From contig JAPTOF010000004.1 of NCBI GenBank assembly GCA_028554755.1, forward strand, positions 17,044,001-17,108,000: a stretch of 64,000 nucleotides of DNA, in the 5' to 3' direction. This document shows, piece by piece, positions 55,861 through 64,000 of the stretch. Every line of letters begins with the position of its first letter. The stretch's first letter is position 1. Below the pieces are notes generated by a model that was not told the origin of the DNA, made no database searches, and saw only the letters and a program-made list of their open reading frames with translations. This DNA is from Cordia subcordata. Taxonomy: Eukaryota; Streptophyta; Magnoliopsida; Boraginales; Cordiaceae. The translations under genes were made by a program, and so were the position numbers.

Positions 55861-57215
55861 CTTATCCATTCTTTCTTGCCCACCTGGACTCGGGTGGCAA
55901 GATCATTCTAGGATATTACAGTCTCACAATAACACAGATTATTCTTATTCATTCCAGAATCATCTTAGTCAGTCACTTCCTAGTCCTCCAGGGTTTCATC
56001 AAGCAGTTTATGAGCCTAGGTATCATAATTTGTCACAACAGTCATTTCAATCTGCACCCGTTAGTTCCACTTTACTGGTTTAGCCTGTAGTTGACCGTAG
56101 GTTAGACTTACTTATTGAGATGATACAGGCCTAACAGCAGATGTTTCAGAGTGCAATAGGAGATTTGAAGAATCAAATAGGATATCTTGCTAAAAAAGTT
56201 TATCATAAAGACCTAGGGAAGCTACCTGTTTATCCTTTACTGAGTCCTAGAGATCTGTGTTGTACTTCTAGCCCTCTTTCAAGTGATTATGGACAGGCTA
56301 AGGCTGTTATAACCTTGAGAAGTGGTAGAATTATTAATAATCAGGTAGGAGAGTTCGTGAGTAGAGCTAGGCCTGAAACAACATGTGTCGACGGAGAGAC
56401 TAATGTTCCTAAGGAGAAGACTAGAGAATACGACGAGAAAGAGAGAAATTGCATTGAGGTGAGTATTGATCCACCATGTAGAGAAGGGAAACAGGTTGTT
56501 GAATCTCATGATGTTACTCTTAGAGTTCCTTTTCCCTTAGCATTAGAGAGGTCTAGGAAAGTTAAGGACAACAAAGAATTGAGGATTTTAGAGCCTCTTA
56601 AGGATATCAATGTCACTCTACCTTTAGTTGAGGCCATTAAGAAGACACTAGCTTATGCCAAATTCTTTAGAGATCTATGCATTAGGAAGAGATAGACCAC
56701 CCACCTACCTAAGAGGGCGAAGCTTACAGAGAAAGTGAGTAGTATTTCCACCATGGACGTTCCACCTAAGCTTAGTGATCCAGGAGCTTTTACCATCTCT
56801 TATGCTATTAATGATCATCTGGTAGCCCATTCCTTACTTGATTTAGGTTCTAGTGTCAATCTTATTCCTTTTTCGATGTATAAACATTTAGGTTTGGGGG
56901 CGTTGAAGCCCACCAGTGTGGTTTTGCATTTGGCCAATAAGAGTGAGAGAAGACTTCGAGGGACAATTGAAGATGTCACAGTTAAAGTTGGAGAATTTTA
57001 TTATCTTGTGGATTTCATTGTTCTAGACATGTATCTAGGTCATAACACTAAGAATATGACACCTATCCTTTTGGGAAGACCATTTTTAGCGACTGTTGAT
57101 GCAGTGATTGGTTGTAGAACAGGGATCACTGACTTCACACTTGGGAATTTGATGGCAAAGGTTTGGGGTGCCGAGTCTACTACTAAGGATAAAGTGGGTG
57201 ATGAGGAGAATTGTT
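55861..57215 (+). pseudogene. gag linker and protease of B2
   Basis: A Ser/Gln-rich spacer with several stops (to about 56135), then open 56141-56695 with KDLGKLPVYP and LEPLKDINVTLPLVEAIKK. After a stop at 56693-56695 the frame continues unbroken through protease: LLDLGSSVNLIPFSMY (about 56836-56883), LHLANKSERRLRG, GEFYYLVDFIVLDMY and PILLGRPFLATVDAV (about 57060-57105). The catalytic motif is intact and there is only one stop between linker and domain X. Confidence 0.82.
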
Positions 57216-57843
57216 TCTTCATAGAGTCAGTTGCTTCTAGTGATGATGATTCCCATGATACTTTCTTGTCTTTAGAAGATAGAGTTGTGCTTAACGCGAT
57301 CATCGAGCAGTTAAATTTGGAGGCTTTTAGTGAGACTCACTTAGAGAGTGATGTGCTTTCCTTAGTAGATACTCATAGTTCCTATGTCGAGGAGTCCTTT
57401 CATTCATTCTTAGCCTCGAGCGATATTGGTGAGCTTGATGAGATCATTGCTCTGATTAACTCTAACATCTCTCTTTCTGAATTGAATACCTCTTCCATTC
57501 TCTCATCTACTCTTAGATCTAGTGAGACCATTGCTATATATCCTTCCTTTGTTTAGAATAGCTCTGAACTTTCATTGAGTCTGCTTCCTTCTCTTTAGGA
57601 GTCCTCATTTGTTCCTGTTGTTTCTGATCATATAGAGGATAATGCTTCATTTTCTCCCTGGATTCTGCTAGAGTTTAGGTTAGCTACAAGTACGTTGAGC
57701 TTAAGAGAAGAGATTCGAGTGTTCAACCCAGGCATAGAAGAATGTATTGTTGCATCATTTATTATAGCCTACCTTGTGGGATGCACATTTTTTGATCCAT
57801 TTCTTTTATCTAAGGATGCCCAGCATGATTTTGTGTACACATT
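57216..57843 (+). pseudogene. Domain X of B2, first part
   Basis: In frame with protease to 57556: LSLEDRVVLNAIIEQLNLEA, LESDVLSLVDT and ELDEIIALINSNISL. Stops at 57554 and 57597 follow, then LREEIRVFNPGIEECIVASF and the hydrophobic IAYLVGCTFFDPFLL. The solo LTR interrupts it at the DFVYTF motif. A short continuation lies at 59447-59568. Confidence 0.7.
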
Positions 57844-59441
57844 TGATGTGTGTCATTTGTGCATGTTTGCATCTAGTTTTTGCATGCATATTTAAGGGTG
57901 TTCAGAGCATAATTGAGTGCGCTTAGTATAAAGTTTATGCATATTTGTTAATATTCATACTTAATGTATTTAGGTGCATAAATACTATACTAAGTGTTAT
58001 ATTCCATGTTTTAGGAGTGTTTTAGAAGGGTTCAAGGGTATACGAGGAAGAAATGAGCTAACGGATGAAGACCGGAAGAAAAAAAATAAAGAAGAGAGCA
58101 TTCTGATCCAGTCGGTCGGCTTAGATGAAGAGCCGGTCGACCGTGATGGTCGACCGGCCGCTCCAGAGAATAAAAGATTTAGAGCCGGTCAAGTTCCTCA
58201 AGAAGCCGGTCGACCGGCCAGTCCAGAGAGCATCAAGATTGAAGCCGGTCGAGCAAGAAAGAGGAGCCGGCGGAAGAAATCTATAAAAGCTCGTTTCAGC
58301 CCAATTTCGAGAGCGGAACTTTTGTTTCTTAAATCCTAATAAACCCTAACCCTTTGCCCACTTCACAAAACACCCTAAACCACTATCTAAACCCCACACC
58401 AAGCTAGGATTGAAGCATTAAACAAAGATTTGAAGGATTTGTACGGATTTGGAAGCAAGAATTTAGGGAAGTTCTTCTTGTTCTTTCTCTATTTCTTGTA
58501 AATATGTTGCTAGATTAGGCTATATTTAGAGTTGATTGTTGTTGTATATTAGATTAGGGCTTTGAATAATGGATTTGTGTAGATCTTTGGCTCTTAATAC
58601 ATGTTTATTTACATAAATTTATGGCATGATTCAATAAGTCTATGTATTGGAAATCAAACATGTCTATGTGTTTGTTAAAATGCCTAAGTGAATATGCTTG
58701 TGTTATTTGTGCTTCAACTGCTCTTATCTACTTATTTGGGTGATGTGATTATGCTTAATCTCATGGCTTTGCTTAGTAGAGTAGGCTTTAGCTTTAAATC
58801 CAGCTAATAGGTTACATGCTTTGCTTAGTCGAGTTTAGGTGCTAGTCATTGGCTTTAAATCCAGCCAAGCGGATAAGTTAACCTAGACTAAAGTATCCCT
58901 CACTCACGTTAGTGTTAGTTAATCGAGTTTTAATATCACGTAGTGTTTAGGTGCTAGCCCTTGGCATTAAATCCAGCCAAGAGGATAAGCTCTAAGCACG
59001 AATTGCGTAGGCTAGGAGGGATTGGCCCTTAACTTTAAATCCAGCTAACGGGTTGAACCACTAGTATTGGTTAAGAGAGCCCCCGATCAACACAACGGCA
59101 ATAGAAGTCCCGAGCCTTAGATAGACCTCATCCGTTATCATAGCCCAAGTCTAGCTACAATGCAATCACCCTAGGTCCCCTTCTTCTTTATTAGTGTTTC
59201 CTTCCTTAGTTTGGCTCCTTTAAGTTCCTCCATAGATTAGTTTTTATTTTCCTTTTTCCGAGCTCCCTTCCATCCTAAAGTAAGTACACACACACACGTA
59301 GCTAGTTTAAGGCACTCGAGCATATATAGACTAAACTAAGGTAGCCTCCCTGTGGATTCGACCCCGCACTTGCACACACTGTACTACACACGTCCCGTGC
59401 GCTTGCGGGCTATTAAGGCTTGTGCTCAAATAGCAGTATCA
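57844..59441 (+). repeat. Solo LTR, D family
   Basis: 1,598-bp LTR, TGATGTG to AGTATCA, with perfect ACATT duplications (57839-57843 and 59442-59446), inserted in domain X of B2. B1 (about 49585-49605) shows the empty site. GGTCGACC cluster at about 58110-58260, TATA-like TATAAAAG at 58282-58289, four hairpin motifs at about 58790-59050. Confidence 0.92.
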
Positions 59442-59568
59442 ACATTCTTAGGGCGTGAGTTTAGATCTTCAAGGCGTTGGATGCATGGCGTTGATTGCAT
59501 TTTTCATGTGTTGCATCCATTTGCTTTTTCCTGTTCTAAATTTCTTTTCTAGCAATACGTGCCCAAGG
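59442..59568 (+). pseudogene. Domain X of B2, last part
   Basis: Continues domain X after the solo LTR (LGREF, GVDCIFHVLHPFAFSC) and breaks off at GTGCCCAAG, where LTR A' begins. The last about 25 codons and the 3' UTR of B2 are missing. Confidence 0.7.
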
Positions 59569-61474
59569 ATTATTATTTGTTTATATTTTAGTGGTGTATT
59601 AAGCTTAATAGTTTCATTAGTGTAGTACTTGTGCTAGGTATAGGCTTAAGCGTATACAACTGTACATATTTGAGTTTAAAGGGTAAATGCTACATTAATG
59701 GCTTGTTTTGGATGTTATAGATGAGATTGAGGATTGTTTGAAGATCAACGAAGATGAAGATGGTTTGAGCAAGGATTGAAAGCATAATTGAAGATGAAAA
59801 GTCGAAAAAAATCAAGTTTGGAAGCTTCTAGACAAAGGTCAAGACAATTGGAAGCAAAACAGAGCTGAAACGAAGCCAAAAGAGAGGAAAGAGACACTTC
59901 CGGAACACTGGCTTCAAAGTACCAGTGTACCGGCTCACTATTCTGCCAAAAGCAGATAGCATATTTTTACTACTGGAATAGAGGGCCTTAGGTACCGGTG
60001 TACCAATTCACTATTCCGTAAAAAATAGAGAGTAAGCTTCTACTACCGGTTAGTACCGGTGCTCCAGTAGAGTGTTTTGGTAGTCGCAGAAATTAGCTAT
60101 ATAAGCCCGCTTTTGGTCATTTGTAGGAGGACAAGTCATATTCTTTCACACCCATCTCTTAAACCCTAATTCCTCTTCCACCAACCTCCAACACATACAC
60201 ACTCACACACTTTTCACCTAGTTTTAACTTATTTGAGGGATTCAAACACATGGAACAAAGGCTACTCAAGGAATTTGTACAAGAATTGCTAAGATTGAAG
60301 GGGAGTTTTCTCTTTTCTCTTTCATCCTCTATTATATTATGTTTGAGGAAATTTGTTTAGGGTGATGAGACTTGTGTAATGGGCTGATTCTTTATTTCTA
60401 TAATATGGGATTCAATGGCTTAATGTATATACATATGCTATGCTTTTCTTGTTTCAATGGCTATTGTTCAATACATATCTAGGTGTTTGATAATATGCCT
60501 ATGAGAGTTTCATATGTATAAATTGAAGTGTATTTACTACTAAACACCTTTAATCCATTCTATAATCATGTCTATGTGTTTATGTGCGAATCTTATGAAA
60601 TGGATAATGCTTATATTCATGTCCATATATATGTTTGCATGCCTAGTAGTAAATATGACATCAATATTGCATACATGTTGGCTCAAAAGGGCTTTTAATG
60701 GTGTAATCCGAGCATGACGATGTTCGTAGTCGAATACGTCCCTTTAATCGCGAACACCTTGGCTTAGAACATGTAAGAATGCGTTAATAGGTCAAATCCT
60801 GCTATTGTGACCTTATAATGACGAAGCATAATTAAAGGCTAGCCTAAATCGAGTTTCCTTTGGCTTTAAATCCAGCCAATAGGTTTCTGGGTAGATTTAG
60901 TCGACTCTAGCTATACTAGATCTTGGCTTTAAATCCAGCCAATGATTTAGGTACTAGGGTAGGTTTTGTTCTAGGTCACGTAGGAAGCCAGTTAGTTACT
61001 TTTAAGGCTCTAGTTCATGAGGACCACGCCGTACTCTAGGAGACATCACCTAGGGACGAACCTGCACCGAGTCTTAGGGGGAAATTAGGATGTTAACTAA
61101 GCAACCTGGTGAAAGAGCAATTAATTATTAAGCCATTCCGTGTAATCCCACAGTATTGGAATCTAGAATTACCCATTAACAAGTAGATGTCACCCTAATC
61201 CTTTCCATTTGTTAGTTCTCCCTAGATAGCTTGTCTCTACATTTCCAATTCCCATAGTGTAATTTTATTTTTCTTTAGTTAGAACTCCCGACCATCTAAA
61301 AACACCAAAAATACTTAGTTTGAGTTTTCTGTTTGGCATTCTCTAGGACACACACTTAGAATCCATCCCACAATAAAGCCTCTCTATGGTTCGACACCCG
61401 TTCTCGCACACACTACACTGCATCGATCTATGCGCTTGCCAGTTATTTAGGCTTGTGCTAACGAATAGCGATTA
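59569..61474 (+). repeat. LTR A' (lacks its first about 40 bases)
   Basis: Plus-strand A-family LTR fused to B2 domain X. The U3 has two copies of the ACCGG-bearing module (about 59895-60070), a TATA box at 60098-60105 and hairpin motifs at about 60858-60880 and 60925-60945. It ends AATAGCGATTA (mutated CGATCA), the A2/A3 end type, followed by AGTTCTTG, the first bases of the usual leader before the primer site. Confidence 0.85.
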
Positions 61475-61482
61475 AGTTCTTG

Positions 61483-62150
61483 ACACTAGATCCTAAATCT
61501 GACAAGGCATGATCAATATGGGTTTCATGGATCCTACAAGGAATAGTGAAGGCTCCGAGGTCACTCATCTTGGGCGGGAGACCGAAGTACAAATACTACT
61601 CATTTTCTCCGTAAGCCTCATCTTCTTAGGAATGTTTGATGGCCTACGATTTCTTGTACAAAGATCCTTAAAAAACTTAGAATAGGAGGGGATGGAAAGG
61701 ATTGCATCTATCAAAGGAAAATTGACCTTAAGTTCCTTAAGGTGCTTTAAAACCTTAAAAAACCTAGAATCCTCACTAGGTGTAAGCCTTTCTAAGGCGG
61801 ATGGAAAGGGAGCTCTTGGCTCAACACCTCTAGACACATGGGAATCATCAACGGGCTCCTTTCCCTCTCGATGTGGGCGAGAAGTACTACTCTCTCCAGG
61901 GTTTCTAATGGGCTTATCTCTCCCAATAGGACCCTTTCTAGAATTTCCCTTAATAGGGCTACTGTCTCTAGGCTCAGAAGGACCAGTAGGTGCAAGAACT
62001 GCAAAGTCAACTCCTACCCTATTATCCACTACTCTACCGCTCTTAAGAGTGGTGACGGCCATAGCTTGGGCCTGAAGGGGTAAGTGGTATTGGTGGAGGA
62101 ACAAGACTGGACTCTAAGGTTCACATCTCGTTGAGAAGGCAATTTCCCGA
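61483..62150 (-). pseudogene. Protease N-part and linker of A2/A3
   Basis: Minus strand. The linker (VTTLKSGRVVDNRVG, GESSTSRPHREGKEP, FKVLKHLKELKVNFPLIDAI, KFFKDLCTRNRR) is open 62104-61565, then shifts. FTIPCRIHE-like sequence and SDLGSSV follow before the break at 61483. This half joins the A2 half at 47699. Compared with A1, about 20 bp between DLGSSV and the next conserved bases are missing. Confidence 0.78.
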
Positions 62151-63666
62151 GGTCTCTAGTGCTCAACTGACTAGCAATCTGTCCTAACCGTGCCTCAAAC
62201 CTCGCCATTTGTTGCCTTTTTTTTGCCAACTCCTATTGCTAGTTTTGAATGAACTGCATTATTTTCATCATGTCATTACTTAGAGGTTGGCTACTAGATG
62301 GAGCAGGTAAAGCCTGAGGTTGAGGAGCACTAGTGAGACGGGGCTGATTAATATGATAGAAACCTGGGGGATATTGAAAACGGGGTTGCTGCTGAGGTGG
62401 AACTTGAGGATGTGAACTAGACTCACGCTAGCCTTGTCTTCAAGAAAATTTCGGGTTGTCTCTTCAACCCAGATTGTAAGTGTTCGAGTAAAGATTGTAC
62501 TCACAAAAGTAACCTTGAGTAGCACACACTTGCTCTTTCATGAGTTCAGGAAATTGAGATGCTAAAGGGCAAGCTATGGTCTCATAAGATGACTCGGAAC
62601 ACAATGCACAAACTTCAACAACTAAAAGGGCGGAGGAAGAACCTATAGAACTAGTCCTATGACCTTGGGATGAAAGAGACAAAGAAATGAATTGGTCTAT
62701 CTTATTTGTCAAAGCCTCGACCTTAGCGGGTAAATCTAAAGAAACTCCAACCTTACTAACACTTTTCTTGTTACCTCCTCGACTAGACCTTTCCATGGGA
62801 AAATTTTGAAAATAATTTTCAGCCATCATTTCTATTTTCTCCTATGCCTTGGTCGGTCTCGAAAGATAGAAGCCACCACTAGAGGCGACATTGACCATTA
62901 TCCTATTTTGTTCATTTAAGCCCCAAAAGAAGAATTGCATTAGGTTATGATTGCCATACCCGTGGTGGAGACATTGTCTAAGAAAATCCTTAAACCTCTC
63001 TCAAGCCTCATGATAGGATTCTAGGTCATGTTGGGAGAAAGTCATAATGGCGGTCCTAAGGTCAGCTGTCTTGGCCATGGGATAAAATTTTTGAAAGAAC
63101 TTAGATTGAAGCTCAGCCTATGTAGTAATGCTACCGTTAGGTAAGGAATGCAACCAAGCCCTAGCCTTGTCCTTAAGAGAGAAAGGAAACAATATTAGAT
63201 GTATGACCTCTTGGGAGACTTTAGGGACATGGAGAGTGGAACTCATCTTAATAAAATCAGTGATATCATCTAGAGGACTCTTATTGCTTCTCCCGTAGAA
63301 GGAAGCAAGCATGGCCATCATATTAGGCTTAATCTCGAAGTTCGTCTCCCTCAAACCCAGAATTTGAATATCCAAATTAGGCCCAAAGGCTTCGGGGAGA
63401 AAGAATTGCCCAAGAGTGGATTCTTCATCTATAGGTGGGTCCGGTCTACGAGGCCCTCGTCTAAAATGATCTTGGGCTTGATGCCGAAGGTGATTATGAG
63501 ATGGAATGGGATTTATTAGGGGATTGGGAGGATAAGGAGGATGATTGGGATCGGCCATCTCCTTAAGAAGATCTCCTAAAATCCTAAAATGTCTTGCAAT
63601 TCTATTGGGTTCGGGATTAAGAGGAACTAGGGGATTTCTAAGGGATCTCCTACCAAGCATGCACAA
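62151..63666 (-). pseudogene. gag: gag of A2/A3
   Basis: Start MCMLGRRSLRN at 63666. It is open for 182 codons through EPNRIARHFR, FFLPEAFGPN, FYGRSNKSPLDD and LFPFSLKDKARAWLHSLPNG, to a TAG in place of Trp at 63118-63120, the same stop as A1. It then continues with KTADLRTAIMTFSQHDL and a WERFKDLLRQCLHHG-type block. MAENYFQNFPMERSS and the knuckle C-A-L-C-SESS-Y-ETIA-C (about 62560-62610) follow, with Tyr where B2 has the zinc-ligand His. It keeps the segment deleted from A1. Confidence 0.82.
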
Positions 63667-63917
63667 ACTATCTTAACTCCAGCCACTTCAACCCTTGAAA
63701 ACTTCAATATTCCTAAAACTACAGCAAATAAACCACAATCCTAGAAAGTCTACTAAAAATAAAGACAAAAGCTGAAATAGATAAACAAGGATCAAAGCAA
63801 GATAACATAAACAATAAATAAGATAAATAAAAACTAAACAAACTATAAAGGAAAAGAAAGAAAATAAGGATAGCAACTACCAAAACACACAAACAAAGAA
63901 TGCAAAGCACCGTGCCT
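63667..63917 (-). other. Untranslated leader of A2/A3
   Basis: A-rich in plus reading (T-rich in sense), homologous to the A1 leader 5318-5567. Confidence 0.5.
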
Positions 63918-63935
63918 TTCTCGGCAATGGCACCA
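63918..63935 (-). other. Primer-binding site of A2/A3
   Basis: Minus strand TGGTGCCATTGCCGAGAA, a transition-degraded tRNA-Asp complement, six bases from the LTR. Confidence 0.75.
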
Positions 63936-63941
63936 AGAGCT

Positions 63942-64000
63942 TGATCGTTATTCATGAGCACAAGCCTAAATAGCCCGTAAGCACTCAGCTTGATGCAGTG
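63942..64000 (-). repeat. 5' LTR of A2/A3, first 59 bases of its PBS-side end
   Basis: TGATCGTTATTCATGAGC matches the outer end of the LTR at 40916. The LTR continues beyond the window. Confidence 0.8.

Larger units (their letters stand above)
47700..61482 (+). other. 13.8-kb block inside the A2/A3 protease
   Basis: Plus-strand segment made of B1 (truncated in gag), LTR B, B2 (truncated in domain X), LTR A' and eight bases of its leader (AGTTCTTG). Its ends are not LTR ends and I see no target duplication; short microhomologies (GCTAAT left, TTG right) mark the joints. This looks like break repair with filler DNA or recombination, not ordinary integration. Confidence 0.65.
40916..64000 (-). 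mobile_element. A2/A3: one Athila-like element split by a 13.8-kb block
   Basis: Minus-strand element: 3' LTR 40916-42822, 3' UTR, integrase, RNase H, RT and protease to about 47699, then (after the block 47700-61482) protease N-part, gag, PBS and the first 59 bp of the 5' LTR to the window end. The two parts are complementary: A3 stops at DLGSSV and A2 starts about 20 bp further on in the same protease, and both carry LTRs of the same subtype (TGATCG(C/T)TATTCATGAG). I infer a single element; the far half of the 5' LTR and the second TAGGT duplication are beyond the window. Confidence 0.75.

Overview
This window is plant nuclear DNA made almost entirely of transposable elements. The organism looks like a flowering plant with a large, repeat-rich genome. 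The evidence is plant-type Ty3/gypsy LTR retrotransposons of the Athila kind: primer-binding sites resembling the complement of tRNA-Asp, an FMDD-type reverse transcriptase, 1.6-2 kb LTRs with TGATG...CATCA ends, solo LTRs, and an L1-type LINE tail. I see no intact host gene, tRNA, rRNA or CRISPR array. The species cannot be told from the sequence.

Layout. (1) 1-18977 is a minus-strand composite element 'E' (LTR - gag stub - LTR - C-terminal ORF - 3' UTR). It is interrupted by a LINE tail (2345-3172), a complete but decayed Athila-like element A1 (3510-14226, plus), a solo LTR (16515-18116) and, at the left edge, an unclassified LTR (1-162). (2) 18978-20004 holds a partial plus-strand LTR and what looks like the last intron, last exon and 3' UTR of a host gene on the minus strand. 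(3) 20005-47699 is a nested stack in which each element interrupts the previous one: F (gag, minus) by C (minus), by LTR G (plus), by LTR H (minus), by B3 (minus), by LTR I (minus), by A2/A3 (minus). A further 7-kb element, D1 (26079-33030, flanked by ACTTT on both sides), sits in C. (4) 47700-61482 is a 13.8-kb plus-strand block (B1 - LTR - B2 - LTR A') lying inside the protease gene of A2/A3. The two halves of that gene, at 47.7 and 61.5 kb, fit together with only about 20 bp missing. (5) 61483-64000 is the gag, primer site and 5' LTR start of A2/A3. The right-hand halves of F, C, G, H, B3 and I should therefore lie beyond base 64000.

How the parts work together. Only A1 and A2/A3 carry protease, reverse transcriptase, RNase H and integrase, and both are broken. 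The other families look non-autonomous. B carries gag and protease followed by an unrecognised conserved domain (here 'domain X') instead of pol. D1/E carry one ORF of about 680 codons with an N-terminal CCHC knuckle and no enzyme. All share cis signals: the tRNA-Asp-like primer site, a final polypurine tract plus a second copy about 0.9 kb upstream, a CTAGG...CCTAG hairpin after the ORF, a TGACA-TGTCA palindrome in the 3' UTR, and (A, D and E) a repeated LTR hairpin TTGGCTTTAAATCCAGCCAA. The simplest inference is that the pol-less families were moved by Athila-type enzymes. Most in-frame stops in A1 are C-to-T or G-to-A changes at Gln or Trp codons, as expected from cytosine methylation.
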